A DNA stretch of 64,000 nucleotides from Ruegeria_C sp040830705 (GCA_040830705.1 JBFOME010000008.1:186001-250000), one strand, 5' to 3'. Counted from the stretch's first letter, positions 16,424-25,469 are shown. Translations and numbers: made by a program. The notes: generated by a model not told the origin, from the letters alone.

Positions 16424-17356
16424 ATGACGCCCAAGCGTTCCATCCGCAGGCAGGCCTGCATTGGCGAGGTGATGATTGAACTGGCCACTGATCCACAAGG
16501 TCAAATTCGCCTTGGTGTTGCCGGAGACACCTACAACACCGCCGTTTACCTCAAACGGCTGATGCAAGCGCCGGACGCTGGGGTGTCGTATGTCACGGCG
16601 CTGGGAACCGACCGGTTCTCCGAACGCATCCTGGCCGATATGGCCTCTCACGGCATCGATGCGACGTGTATCGAGCGGCGCAAAGACAAATCGCCCGGTC
16701 TTTATGCAATCGATACCGACGAGAGCGGCGAACGCAGCTTTACTTATTGGCGCTCGGATTCGGCCGCGCGGACGTTGTTTTCGGCGCCCGGCGAAATCAC
16801 GCCCGATGTGCTGGACCAGTTCGATCTGGTCTATATGTCGGCCATCACGCTGGCGGTCCTGCCCGCCCCGGTCCGCGCCTTGCTGGCTGAACGGATCGAC
16901 CGGTTTCGTAGTGCGGGCGGGTGGTTTGGCTTTGACAGCAACTATCGCCCTACGCTTTGGGAAGACGCTGAAACGGCGCGGGACTGGACCATGCGGTTCT
17001 GGTCGCGGGCGGATCTGGCGCTGCCCTCTGTCGACGATGAGATGGCGCTGTTCGGGGAAAGCAGGGAGGATCAGGTTCTGACCCGGCTCGCCAAGGCAGG
17101 TGTGACGCGCGGGGCACTGAAACGGGGGGCGGAGGGGCCACTTTGTCTGGAAAGCAAAACGGTTCCCGATGGGCTTTCTCGGGTCGATCGCGTGGTCGAC
17201 AGCACCGCCGCCGGCGACAGTTTCAATGCGGGCTATCTGGCGGCCATCGCTGACGGGTGCGACGATCACGAAGCGATGCGCCGTGGCCACAATCTGGCGG
17301 CGCGGGTGATCGCATATCGCGGCGCAATCATTCCGCAGGAAGCGATGCCCGACTAG
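16424..17356 (+). CDS. kdgK: PfkB-family kinase, probably 2-keto-3-deoxygluconate kinase
   Basis: The 310-residue sugar kinase has the PfkB anion-hole/catalytic motif DSTAAGDSFNAGYL at 259-272, with D265 as catalytic base. Two segments point to ketodeoxygluconate as substrate: GDTYNTAVYLKRL near residue 35 and FDSNYRPTLWED near 170, both typical of KdgK. It would make 2-keto-3-deoxy-6-phosphogluconate for the Entner-Doudoroff aldolase. It follows the GntR regulator by 21 bases and is very likely in the same operon. Other 2-keto-3-deoxy sugar acids are possible substrates. Confidence 0.85.
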   Translation: MTPKRSIRRQACIGEVMIELATDPQGQIRLGVAGDTYNTAVYLKRLMQAPDAGVSYVTALGTDRFSERILADMASHGIDATCIERRKDKSPGLYAIDTDESGERSFTYWRSDSAARTLFSAPGEITPDVLDQFDLVYMSAITLAVLPAPVRALLAERIDRFRSAGGWFGFDSNYRPTLWEDAETARDWTMRFWSRADLALPSVDDEMALFGESREDQVLTRLAKAGVTRGALKRGAEGPLCLESKTVPDGLSRVDRVVDSTAAGDSFNAGYLAAIADGCDDHEAMRRGHNLAARVIAYRGAIIPQEAMPD

Positions 17357-17451
17357 CCCGGCCACGCAAAACACACAGGCTTATGCTGGCAGGATCCCAT
17401 GGCCAGCCCACCGCTGGCGCACAAGGCCTGACCGCGGTTTTCGTCTACCCG

Positions 17452-18105
17452 CTAGAACGAGTCCGGATTGTTCCTGGCGTAGGAGGAGATGGTGCGGATG
17501 CTCCATTCCACCGAATCCTTCATCGCGGCCCCCAACGCCTGGTCAAAGGCTGTGACCAGCGTCAGCGGGTCGTCATTGGCCGAAATCGCGGTCTCTTCGA
17601 AGGACCGCGAAGCGATGATGGCATCTTCGTCTGCATCAACTAGCTTGATATTGAGCCGCACCACGACGCGCAGCGTATCATCACCCGGTTCGTCGGAGAC
17701 CTGGAAGGCCTGGAACTCTCGCAGGTCAGTGATGACATTGTAGTCCGAGCGCAGCCCTACCGCCGAACGGCCCACGGCGGCGACCTTGCCGGTGTTCTCG
17801 TAGCTTTCGATCATCAAGGCCTGGATGATCAGCGGAGCCCGGTCGACCCAGCGCGAACGGGGCAAGTACTGCACCTCGAACACGTTGGGCTGCACCGCGA
17901 TGCGGTCGGTGTTCACCGCCGCCGTGGCGGTGGGTTCCTCGACTACGATCTGCTGGCTCAGCCGCGGCAGGTTTGTGCTGAACGTGCTTTTGGGTGTCAG
18001 CGCGTAGAGGTTGCTGGGCTTGGTGGCCTGGCTCAGTCCGGTCAGACCGGCACAACCGCTCAGTGCGGTTGCAAGAAGAAGGACGAGGGCAATGGGCCGT
18101 GTCAT
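17452..18105 (-). CDS. ABC transport auxiliary lipoprotein, PqiC family
   Basis: The 217-residue protein has a lipoprotein signal (MTRPIALVLLLATALSGC) with the lipobox cysteine at residue 18, so it should be anchored to a membrane, probably the outer one. The mature part matches the PqiC/DUF330 family: NLYALTPKSTF, IVVEEPTATAAVNTDRIAVQ, VQYLPRSRWVDRAPLIIQAL, and VVRLNIKLVDA near the end. PqiC proteins pair with MCE proteins that carry phospholipid between membranes. It is the last gene of the minus-strand lipid transport operon, overlapping the MCE gene by 4 bases. Confidence 0.88.
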   Translation of the reverse strand: MTRPIALVLLLATALSGCAGLTGLSQATKPSNLYALTPKSTFSTNLPRLSQQIVVEEPTATAAVNTDRIAVQPNVFEVQYLPRSRWVDRAPLIIQALMIESYENTGKVAAVGRSAVGLRSDYNVITDLREFQAFQVSDEPGDDTLRVVVRLNIKLVDADEDAIIASRSFEETAISANDDPLTLVTAFDQALGAAMKDSVEWSIRTISSYARNNPDSF

Positions 18106-19496
18106 CGACGATACTCCGAGCCTTGGGTTCCGAAAAAGAAGCGGGCAGGGTCGCTTTCGAACCTGTCGGTCAGGCGTTCGAGATTGACCACCAGGCGACG
18201 CGCCTCTTCGATGAAGCGTTGGGTCTGGGGCAGGCCGACCCGCAAAAACGCGGACACCTGCACGCGATTTTCCTGAATGATACCGTCAACCGTGCCCAGC
18301 AGTTCCGAGGCAGATTTTGACGCGCTCAACACCTCCTGAGAGATCTGATCGACGTTCTGGGTCACGGTCTGCACGGTTGTGCTGATCTCGCCCACCGCTT
18401 TACGGACATCGCTGACCACCACATCGACATCCTCGTCGATCACCTTGTTGACCTTCGTAAAGGTCTGGTCAGCAGTATCGAGCGTGGTTTTGGCCGCATC
18501 CATCGCGCCCGAAATATCCGACAGTGTCTTGTTGGCGTTCTCGATGGTCACGGTCGCTGCTGACAGGGCCACACTGCCCTCACTGGAAAGAACGTCGATT
18601 CGGTCCGCCAGACGCGAGACATCGAGGCCGACGGTTTCAATGACCGTATTGGCGTTTTTCACCACGCCGCGGACATCCTCAACCAGACCGGGCAGGTTGT
18701 CTTTGACAGTGTTATTGATGGTGGCGATGGTTTCGCGCGCTTCGCTGACCATCGCTTTGCCATCTTCCTTGATGATCGTGTCGATACTGTCCGAGGTGTT
18801 CTTGATCGACTCAAGCGTCCCTTGTGCCGTTTTCAGCGTCGTTTCTGCAGTATCGGACAATTCGCCCAGCTTGCCCGAGAATTGTGTAATGTCGCCCGCT
18901 GTCTTGCGGATATCACCAGATAGCCCCTCAACATCCGACAACACATCATTGAGCCGTTCTGAAGCGCTTTCGATATTGGTCAGCGTTTTGGTGATAGCGT
19001 CACGATTCTGCTGATCGACCAGTTTCTTGATGTCTTCCAGCAAGCTGATGGCCTGATCCATCAGTTCGGGAGCGCCTTTGAAGATGCTCTGCAGCGCGCT
19101 GCGCTTGCTCGGTATAACCCCATCCTGTGGTAGGGCTTGCGCATTGGCCGAGCCGCCGCTCAGATCAATATAGCTGACCCCCGTCACACCTTGCGATTCA
19201 AGCGTTGCAGTGGTGTCGGTTTTGACCGGTGTGTCCGCATCCACCTGTATCTTGACCCGCACCTTGGACGGATCATCCTCGTCCAGTGAAAGCGCGGTAA
19301 CCTGACCCACCGGCAGGCCGTTGTAGCGCACGTCGCCCGCAGTGCTCAGCCCCGAGACATCGTCGAACAGGATGTCGTAATAGTCATATTGCTTGTCCAC
19401 ATTCACCTTGGCCAACCACAGCACGAAGAGGAACGCGCCCAGAATGCCGGCCAGTGTGAAGGCCCCGATCAACAGATAGTTCGCTTTGGTTTCCAT
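18102..19496 (-). CDS. mlaD: MCE/MlaD-family lipid transport protein with long helical tail
   Basis: I start at METKANYLLIG (ATG at 19494-19496); the frame is open upstream but the extra 15 residues overlap the ATPase gene. The 464-residue protein has one N-terminal membrane helix (LLIGAFTLAGILGAFLFVLW), one MCE domain at about 40-115 (VSGLSTAGDVRYNGLPVGQV, TLESQGVTGVSYIDLSG), then more than 300 residues of heptad-like helix rich in T, D, S and V. The tail is much longer than E. coli MlaD (183 residues) and resembles PqiB/Mce proteins whose coiled tubes bridge the periplasm. It ends with PARFFFGTQGSEYRR. It acts with the permease, ATPase and lipoprotein of the same operon. Confidence 0.9.
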   Translation of the reverse strand: METKANYLLIGAFTLAGILGAFLFVLWLAKVNVDKQYDYYDILFDDVSGLSTAGDVRYNGLPVGQVTALSLDEDDPSKVRVKIQVDADTPVKTDTTATLESQGVTGVSYIDLSGGSANAQALPQDGVIPSKRSALQSIFKGAPELMDQAISLLEDIKKLVDQQNRDAITKTLTNIESASERLNDVLSDVEGLSGDIRKTAGDITQFSGKLGELSDTAETTLKTAQGTLESIKNTSDSIDTIIKEDGKAMVSEARETIATINNTVKDNLPGLVEDVRGVVKNANTVIETVGLDVSRLADRIDVLSSEGSVALSAATVTIENANKTLSDISGAMDAAKTTLDTADQTFTKVNKVIDEDVDVVVSDVRKAVGEISTTVQTVTQNVDQISQEVLSASKSASELLGTVDGIIQENRVQVSAFLRVGLPQTQRFIEEARRLVVNLERLTDRFESDPARFFFGTQGSEYRR

Positions 19497-19503
19497 CGAA
19501 CGC

Positions 19504-20310
19504 CTATCTTTCCTTGGTCTTGTGCTGCGCCGCGCGGGCACGGGGACCGGTGAAATATTCCTGCACCCAGGGGTGATCGACCTCTGGCATCATCTCGATT
19601 GGACCTTCGGCAAAGACGCGCTTTTCCGCCAGCACCGCTACCCGGTCGCAGATCGCATATAGACTATCGAGATCGTGGGTCACCATGAAAACGGTCAGGC
19701 CCAGCGCATGCTGCAACTCGCCGATCAACTCGTCATAGGCGGCCGCGCCGATCGGATCGAGCCCTGCCGTGGGCTCGTCCAGAAACACGATCTCGGGGTC
19801 CAGCGCCAATGCACGCGCCAATGCCGCACGTTTGCGCATACCACCTGAAAGCTCTGACGGCATCTTGCCGCAGGCCAGCGGCTGCAACCCCACGAGGCTG
19901 ATCTTGAGCTGCCCCAAAGCGCTCATCAGGTGTTCGCTGAGTTTCAGGTGTTCACGCATCGGCGCTTCGACATTCTGCAGCACCGTCAGAGAAGAAAATA
20001 ATGCGCCGTCCTGAAAGGCCACGCCCCAGCGTTTTTCAACGCTTTGGCGATCTTCATCCGAGCCATTAACTACATCGACGCCCAAGACCTTGATGGATCC
20101 CGCTGCAGGGGTGTTCAGGCCCACGATGGTGCGCAGCAGCACTGATTTCCCGGTGCCCGAGCCGCCGACGATGCCCAGCACCTCGCCGCGCCAGACGTCG
20201 AGGTCCAGGTGATCATGCACCACCTGTGGTCCGAACTGGTTGCGCAGACCGCGCACCTCGATCACCGCTTCGCGGGCTGCCGTTGTTGGTTGAGGCGCTT
20301 GCATCTGCAT
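19504..20310 (-). CDS. mlaF: Lipid transport ABC ATPase, MlaF-like
   Basis: The 268-residue ATPase starts at MQMQAPQPTT, one base overlapping the permease stop (TGATG). Motifs are complete: Walker A GIVGGSGTGKSVLL, Q-loop VAFQDGALFSSLTV, signature ELSGGMRKRAALARA, Walker B EIVFLDEPTAGLDP and the switch histidine in VTHDLDS. The ELSGGM-K/R-K-R signature and the DGALFSSL Q-loop are typical of MlaF-type ATPases. It powers lipid movement through the MlaE-like permease at the inner membrane. A much longer open frame extends upstream within the permease gene but is a shadow. Confidence 0.93.
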   Translation of the reverse strand: MQMQAPQPTTAAREAVIEVRGLRNQFGPQVVHDHLDLDVWRGEVLGIVGGSGTGKSVLLRTIVGLNTPAAGSIKVLGVDVVNGSDEDRQSVEKRWGVAFQDGALFSSLTVLQNVEAPMREHLKLSEHLMSALGQLKISLVGLQPLACGKMPSELSGGMRKRAALARALALDPEIVFLDEPTAGLDPIGAAAYDELIGELQHALGLTVFMVTHDLDSLYAICDRVAVLAEKRVFAEGPIEMMPEVDHPWVQEYFTGPRARAAQHKTKER

Positions 20311-21440
20311 CACACCCCCAACTCCGAGAAAAAGACCGAGAACATCGCGTCGATGGCGATCACCATGAAGATCGACTGCACCACCGAGGCTGTGGTGTGT
20401 TGTCCGACGCTTTCGGCTGATCCGCGCACCTGCATAGCCTGCCAGCAGGCCACGACTCCGATCATCAGGGCAAAGAACGGGGCCTTGATCATACCGATCA
20501 GCAGGTTCCACACATCGGTGGTTTCCTTCAGCCGGGTAATGAACATGCCCGGCGTCACACCAAGGTCGATCCAGCTCATCAACGCGCCGCCGAAGAGGCC
20601 CGCCATATTGGCGATGAAGCCAAGGATCGGCATCATGATGATCAGCGCCAGCACCCGCGGCACCACCAGCGCCTCGATCGGGTTGAGCCCGATGGTGCGC
20701 ATGGCGTCGATCTCCTCCTGCACCTTCATCGAGCCGACCGAGGCGGTAAAAGCCGATCCCGAGCGGCCCGCCACGATGATCGCGGTTAGCAGGATGCCCA
20801 ATTCGCGCAGCACCGAAATGGCGATCAGTTCGACGACAAAGACCTCGGCCCCGAATTGTTTCAACTGTGCCGCGCCCTGAAAAGCCAGCACCACGCCGAT
20901 CAGAAAGCCCATGAGCGCGACGATAGGCACGGCCTTCAGCCCCGCGCTTTCCATCTGGCTGAACAGCGCCGCCCGGCGCAGGCGCCACGGCTGAAGCAGG
21001 GTCAGAACCAAAGCAACAAGAGTCTCACCAAAGAAAGCCAGGGCCGACAGAAAACTGCGCCAGCCCGAAACGGTGAACTTTCCGAGCGCGGTCAGGGCTG
21101 GTATGAAACCGCGTTCGGCCTCATCTGTTTCAAGCCTGTCTGGTAGATGCTGTTCAACAGTCTCCAGCAATGCAGCATGTGCGGGCTTGGCGCCGGTTAT
21201 ACGCACAGTTGCGCCGCCCTGCTCAAGACGCCGCTGCATATTGGCGACTAACCAGGCCCCGCCAGTATCAAAGCTTTCGACGCCTGCAAGATCCAGTTCC
21301 ACGTCACTCATGCCAGAGGGCACGCGGTCGAATGCGGCCTGCACGTCGCCCACATACCGGGTAAGTAACTCACCCAGAATTCTGATCATTGCACTGTTCG
21401 ACGACTGCTCGATCGTCAGTGACGGAACTGCCATGGCCAA
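20310..21440 (-). CDS. mlaE: STAS-MlaE fusion: lipid ABC transporter permease
   Basis: The 376-residue protein joins two parts normally made separately. Residues 1-105 form a STAS domain like MlaB (LTIEQSSNSAMIRILGELLT, VELDLAGVESFDTGGAWLV), and residues 120-376 are the MlaE permease (GFLIGVVLAFQGAAQLKQFG, ELGILLTAIIVAGRSGSAFT, IGLNPIEALVVPRVLAL). In E. coli MlaB is a separate regulator of the ATPase, so the fusion fixes its stoichiometry. It is the first gene of the operon permease-ATPase-MCE-lipoprotein and diverges from the Hsp70-like gene. STAS-MlaE fusions are known in alphaproteobacteria. Confidence 0.92.
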   Translation of the reverse strand: MAMAVPSLTIEQSSNSAMIRILGELLTRYVGDVQAAFDRVPSGMSDVELDLAGVESFDTGGAWLVANMQRRLEQGGATVRITGAKPAHAALLETVEQHLPDRLETDEAERGFIPALTALGKFTVSGWRSFLSALAFFGETLVALVLTLLQPWRLRRAALFSQMESAGLKAVPIVALMGFLIGVVLAFQGAAQLKQFGAEVFVVELIAISVLRELGILLTAIIVAGRSGSAFTASVGSMKVQEEIDAMRTIGLNPIEALVVPRVLALIIMMPILGFIANMAGLFGGALMSWIDLGVTPGMFITRLKETTDVWNLLIGMIKAPFFALMIGVVACWQAMQVRGSAESVGQHTTASVVQSIFMVIAIDAMFSVFFSELGV

Positions 21441-21593
21441 GTCATAACGTTCGGCATGTCCCGCGCAAAGAGGCAGTCGCGCATTGCGGGAAAAAACGTG
21501 TTATTTGCGCCCGTTGGCCGGGTCGCTGCCAAACGATGGTTGCGCGGGGTTTCGAACTTGTTTAGCAGGGGCGTCTTTCGATGGGGGAAGGCC

Positions 21594-22853
21594 ATGCAGA
21601 CAGACATTCTGGCAATCGATTTTGGCACCTCCAACTCCGCCGCCGCCATCGCGACAGAACGCGGTGTCAGGCGCATTTCGGTCGAGCAGGCGGGAGAGAC
21701 ATTGCCCACCGCCGTGTTCTTTCCTGCCGACGAAGGGCCCATGCAGATCGGTGCAAGGGCATCCGAGGCGCTGATCGCGGGCGAAGAAGGGCGCTATATG
21801 CGCGCGTTGAAAAGCGTTCTTGGCCTTCCCCTGATGCAGGAAAAGCGCCTGATCTGCGGGCGGCGGCGCACACTGTCTGATATCATCACGGCCTTCCTGA
21901 GCGAATTGCGTCAGCGCGCCGAGGCACAAACCGGGCGGCGGTTCCGCGGCGCGCTGTCGGGGCGGCCAGTTCATTTCCACACCAACGACCTGGCACTGGA
22001 TGCGCAGGCCGAGGCGGATTTGCGTGCCTGCTATCTTGCGGCAGGCTTTGATGAGGTCAGGTTTCTGGCAGAGCCAGAGGCCGCAGCCATTGCCAGCCAT
22101 GGTATGGGCCGGACCGACGAGATCGGCCTTGTGGTCGATATCGGCGGCGGCACCTCGGACTTTTCGGTCTTTCGCAGCACAAACACTGGGCCCGAGATTC
22201 TGGCCAGCCATGGGATTCGTCTGGGGGGCACCGATTTCGACCATGCGGTCTCGATGGCGCACGCCATGCCGCAGCTTGGTCTTGGCGGGCAGTTGCGGCG
22301 GCAGATGGGGCAGGGCCTGCTGCCGGTGCCGCGCGCGCCTTATGTCGATTTGGCCACCTGGGCGAAAATCCCATTCCTGTATACCGGTGAGACCCGCCGC
22401 GCGGTTGCAGACATGGTGCGCCTGGCGGTGGAGCCCGCTCGGATCGGACGGTTTGCCACCGTTCTGGAGATGGAGTTGGGCCACGAACTGGCATTTGCTG
22501 TCGAACGGGGCAAGATCGCAGCCAATTCCGAAACCGGGACAGGTCAGATCGAAATGGAGTTTATCGAGCTGGGCCTTACCGCAACGCTCACACGTGACGC
22601 GTTGAATACTGTGCTGGCAGAAAACCGCGCGCTTTTGCGGCAGGCGATGAGCGAGACGATGAACCGGGCCTCCCTTGGCCCGGACCAAATCGGGCGAGTG
22701 ATCTTTGTGGGCGGGTCCAGTCTGATGCGGTTCGTGGCCGACGAGATTGCTGCGCTGTGTCCAGCGGCGGAGCAGCTATATTCCGACGCGTTCACTGCGG
22801 TTGTCGATGGTCTGGCGCTGGCTGCATATCAGGATGGCGCACCGTTTCCATGA
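21594..22853 (+). CDS. Hsp70-family protein, YegD-like, without substrate-binding domain
   Basis: The 419-residue protein consists only of the actin/Hsp70-type nucleotide-binding fold. Phosphate motif 1 is AIDFGTSNSAAAIA at the N-terminus, phosphate motif 2 is VVDIGGGTSDFSVF near residue 180, and the adenosine motif is VIFVGGSSLMRFV near residue 370. The C-terminal peptide-binding domain of DnaK is missing, as in YegD, so it is unlikely to be a general chaperone. I chose the ATG at 21594 because the Hsp70 fold begins there; the frame is open 46 codons further upstream. Its last 62 bases overlap the convergent Lrp-type gene. Confidence 0.88.
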   Translation: MQTDILAIDFGTSNSAAAIATERGVRRISVEQAGETLPTAVFFPADEGPMQIGARASEALIAGEEGRYMRALKSVLGLPLMQEKRLICGRRRTLSDIITAFLSELRQRAEAQTGRRFRGALSGRPVHFHTNDLALDAQAEADLRACYLAAGFDEVRFLAEPEAAAIASHGMGRTDEIGLVVDIGGGTSDFSVFRSTNTGPEILASHGIRLGGTDFDHAVSMAHAMPQLGLGGQLRRQMGQGLLPVPRAPYVDLATWAKIPFLYTGETRRAVADMVRLAVEPARIGRFATVLEMELGHELAFAVERGKIAANSETGTGQIEMEFIELGLTATLTRDALNTVLAENRALLRQAMSETMNRASLGPDQIGRVIFVGGSSLMRFVADEIAALCPAAEQLYSDAFTAVVDGLALAAYQDGAPFP

Positions 22854-23277
22854 CGGCAAAGGAATTGGTCTGATGGAGGCCGGGCAACTTGTTGATCTGG
22901 TCTCCCAGAACGTCCCGGAAATGCGTGATGTCCCGCGTGCGTACGGTCAACATGTAGTCGAAGGAACCTGCAACCATCAGGCAGGTCTCTATCTCCGGAA
23001 TGCCCCGGACCGCGCGATTGAAATCCTCCAGCGAGGTATCGGCGGTTGCAGCCAGCGACACCTGCACCACGGTCAGATGCCCCAGCCCGAGCCGTTCCTT
23101 GTCGAGAACGGCGCGGTAGCCATTGATGTAGCCGCCCCGCTCAAGGCGTTTGACACGTTCGGAACAGGGCGTATTGGTCAGGTTCACGCGCTCTGCAAGC
23201 TGAACAATTGACAGGCGGCCATTCGCCTCCAACTCGGCCAAGATGCGCTGATCGATGCGGTCCAAATCTCTACTCAA
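22792..23277 (-). CDS. Lrp/AsnC-family transcriptional regulator
   Basis: The 161-residue protein has the N-terminal helix-turn-helix (DRIDQRILAELEANGRLSIV, then LAERVNLTNTPCSERVKRLE) and a C-terminal RAM domain (GHLTVVQVSLAATADTSLED, then TCLMVAGSFDYMLTVRTRDI). These regulators sense amino acids such as leucine, alanine or proline. It faces away from the stress-protein/symporter pair (192 bases between the starts), whose AGCS symporter could import the sensed amino acid; that link is inference. The tail after about residue 150 is polar (PDMQPAPDHRQPQ), and its coding region overlaps the end of the Hsp70-like gene by 62 bases. Confidence 0.9.
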   Translation of the reverse strand: MSRDLDRIDQRILAELEANGRLSIVQLAERVNLTNTPCSERVKRLERGGYINGYRAVLDKERLGLGHLTVVQVSLAATADTSLEDFNRAVRGIPEIETCLMVAGSFDYMLTVRTRDITHFRDVLGDQINKLPGLHQTNSFAVMETVRHPDMQPAPDHRQPQ

Positions 23278-23469
23278 CAGGAATTTTCCCTTCAGAAAGC
23301 GCGCTCCAGCAGAATTTTTACTGTAAATTCGCTAAGAATAAACCCTATCGCTAGTGATTATTCCTGATACTGCCCGCGGGCTGATCAAAAAGTGACACCT
23401 TGTCGCAGCGGCCTTTTTGGGGCCTGATGGCCAAACCAAAGAAAACAAAAAACTAAACGGAGGACAGAA

Positions 23470-23907
23470 ATGACCGTCAAAATAGTCATTGGGCTGGACG
23501 GGACGGAGACCGGAGATCGTGCGATTGCTTTTGCCAAGGACCTGGCCGGCCGGCTGGATGCTTGTGAATTGCTGTGCGCCTATGTGATCGATTGGTCGCC
23601 CTTCACGTTCCAGACACCCGAAGAAAACGCGACCCGGCATATGCGGCGCGAACAGGAAATCGAAACCGCGACCAGCCGTGTAGTGGACCCTGCGGTCAAA
23701 GCCTTGCAAGAGGCCGGTTTCAATGCCAGCGGCATCGTGCGCCATGGCGATGTGGCCGAAACACTCAACAAGATCGCAGTGGATAGCGGGGCTGTCCAGA
23801 TCGTGGTTGGCCGGGCTTCAGAGCACGGCTTTACCAAGCGCTTTTTTGGTAGCTCGACGCAGAATCTGGTCATGCACGCCGATGTGCCGGTCACGGTCGT
23901 GAAGTAG
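23470..23907 (+). CDS. Universal stress protein (UspA family)
   Basis: The 145-residue single-domain Usp starts after a strong GGAGGA ribosome binding site. The nucleotide-binding fold is visible: VKIVIGLDGTETGDRAIAFA at the start and IVVGRASEHGFTKRFFGSST (G-2x-G-9x-G-S/T type loop), ending VPVTVVK. That loop suggests ATP binding. It lies 11 bases in front of the AGCS symporter gene, so the two form an operon. A Usp tied to a transporter probably modulates or protects it under stress, but no specific role is known to me. Confidence 0.9.
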   Translation: MTVKIVIGLDGTETGDRAIAFAKDLAGRLDACELLCAYVIDWSPFTFQTPEENATRHMRREQEIETATSRVVDPAVKALQEAGFNASGIVRHGDVAETLNKIAVDSGAVQIVVGRASEHGFTKRFFGSSTQNLVMHADVPVTVVK

Positions 23908-23918
23908 GAGGGACAGGA

Positions 23919-25469
23919 ATGAGAACGATTAAAACACTCGGACTGGCCGGTGCGGCTGCCCTTCTCGCCAATCCGGCGATCGCGCAAGAGGCGCCGGGGC
24001 TGGATGAAAAAATCAACCAGGCATTTGCCGATTTCACCGGGCCGTTCGTGAGCTTTATCTTCGCGCCGTTTCCGGGCACCGGATTCCCCTGGATCGTTGG
24101 TTGGCTGGTTGTCGCGGCGACGGTTTTCACGCTTTATTTTGCCTTCGTGCAGCTGCGCTTCTTCAGCCATGCGATCAGCCTGGTCAAAGGCGACTATTCC
24201 GATCCCAACGACGCCGGTGAGGTCAGTCACTTCCAGGCACTAGCGACCGCACTTTCGGGCACGGTCGGTCTGGGTAACATCGCCGGTGTGGCGGTTGCCG
24301 TCGGCATCGGCGGGCCGGGCGCGACCTTCTGGATGATCGTTGCTGGCTTGCTGGGCATGGCGTCGAAATTCACCGAATGTACGCTGGGCGTGAAATACCG
24401 CAACGAATACGAGGACGGTACCGTATCCGGTGGCCCAATGTATTACATGTCCAAAGGGTTCAACGAGCTGGGCCTGCCGGGCGGTAAGATCCTGGCGGTT
24501 CTGTTCTCGATCTTCTGTATTCTCGGCGCGCTGGGCGGGGGCAACATGTTCCAAGCCAACCAGGCGCATCAGCAGATCGCGGGTATCGTCGGCGACTATC
24601 CGGGCTGGATCACTGGTCTCGTGTTCGCGGGTATCGTGTTTGCCGTGATCGTGGGCGGTCTGAAATCCATCGCGCGGGTGACCGAAAAAGTCGTGCCGTT
24701 CATGGGTGTCATGTATGTGGCTGCGGCACTGGTGATTATCATCATGCACGCGGACCAGATCGGCTGGGCCTTTGGTCAGATCTTCGCGGGTGCCTTCACC
24801 GGTCTCGGCGTGGCTGGCGGTATGGTGGGTGCGCTGATCCAGGGCTTCCGTCGAGCGGCTTTCTCGAACGAAGCGGGCGTCGGTTCTGCGGCGATTGCCC
24901 ACTCGGCGGTGCGGACCAAAGAGCCGATCACCGAAGGCTTTGTGTCGCTGCTGGAACCGTTCATCGATACGGTCGTGATCTGTACCATGACCGCGCTGGT
25001 GATCATCATCACCCAGCAGTTGATCGTTGATCCGGAAACCGGCAACTACATGCTGAACGAAGCGGGCAATGCGATTGCTACCGTCGATGGCAATTCGGGC
25101 GTCAGCTTGACCTCGGCCGCCTTCGGCAGTGCGTTCAGCTGGTTCCCCTATCTGCTGGCGATCGCGGTGGTTCTGTTCGCCTTCTCGACCATGATCAGCT
25201 GGTCCTATTATGGCCTTAAGGCCTGGACCTATCTGTTCGGCGAAGGCCACACCAAGGAACTGGTCTTCAAGGTCATCTTCTGCATCTTCGTCGTCATCGG
25301 TGCGGCGGCCAACCTGGGCCCGGTCATCGACTTCTCGGATGCGGCGATCTTTGCGATGGCGGTTGTGAACGTCTTTGCGCTCTACTTCCTGATGAAGAAA
25401 GTGCGGGAAGAGCTGGAATCCTACTCGGCTCGTCTCAAGAGCGGCGAGATCCGCAAGTTCGAACACTGA
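23919..25469 (+). CDS. Sodium:alanine/glycine symporter (AGCS family)
   Basis: The 516-residue protein is a multi-helix Na+-coupled amino acid importer. AGCS hallmarks are ATALSGTVGLGNIAGVAVAV near residue 110, GGPMYYMSKGF near 175, and GFRRAAFSNEAGVGSAAIAH near 310, the Na+ and substrate region. Unusually, the N-terminus looks like a cleavable signal peptide (MRTIKTLGLAGAAALLANPAIAQ, cut after AQ or AIA) in front of a 35-residue amphipathic stretch. The gene is coupled to the Usp gene upstream, and a hairpin follows 8 bases after the stop. Substrate is likely alanine, glycine or serine. Confidence 0.9.
   Translation: MRTIKTLGLAGAAALLANPAIAQEAPGLDEKINQAFADFTGPFVSFIFAPFPGTGFPWIVGWLVVAATVFTLYFAFVQLRFFSHAISLVKGDYSDPNDAGEVSHFQALATALSGTVGLGNIAGVAVAVGIGGPGATFWMIVAGLLGMASKFTECTLGVKYRNEYEDGTVSGGPMYYMSKGFNELGLPGGKILAVLFSIFCILGALGGGNMFQANQAHQQIAGIVGDYPGWITGLVFAGIVFAVIVGGLKSIARVTEKVVPFMGVMYVAAALVIIIMHADQIGWAFGQIFAGAFTGLGVAGGMVGALIQGFRRAAFSNEAGVGSAAIAHSAVRTKEPITEGFVSLLEPFIDTVVICTMTALVIIITQQLIVDPETGNYMLNEAGNAIATVDGNSGVSLTSAAFGSAFSWFPYLLAIAVVLFAFSTMISWSYYGLKAWTYLFGEGHTKELVFKVIFCIFVVIGAAANLGPVIDFSDAAIFAMAVVNVFALYFLMKKVREELESYSARLKSGEIRKFEH

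Noticed and set aside
20311..20988. N-terminal extension of the MlaF-like frame into the permease gene
   Set aside because: The ATPase fold starts at MQMQAPQPTT (20310); the upstream part is out-of-frame permease sequence.
21501..22688. 395-codon minus-strand frame opposite the Hsp70-like gene
   Set aside because: Hsp70 motifs on the plus strand are complete, and the antisense product has no family features.
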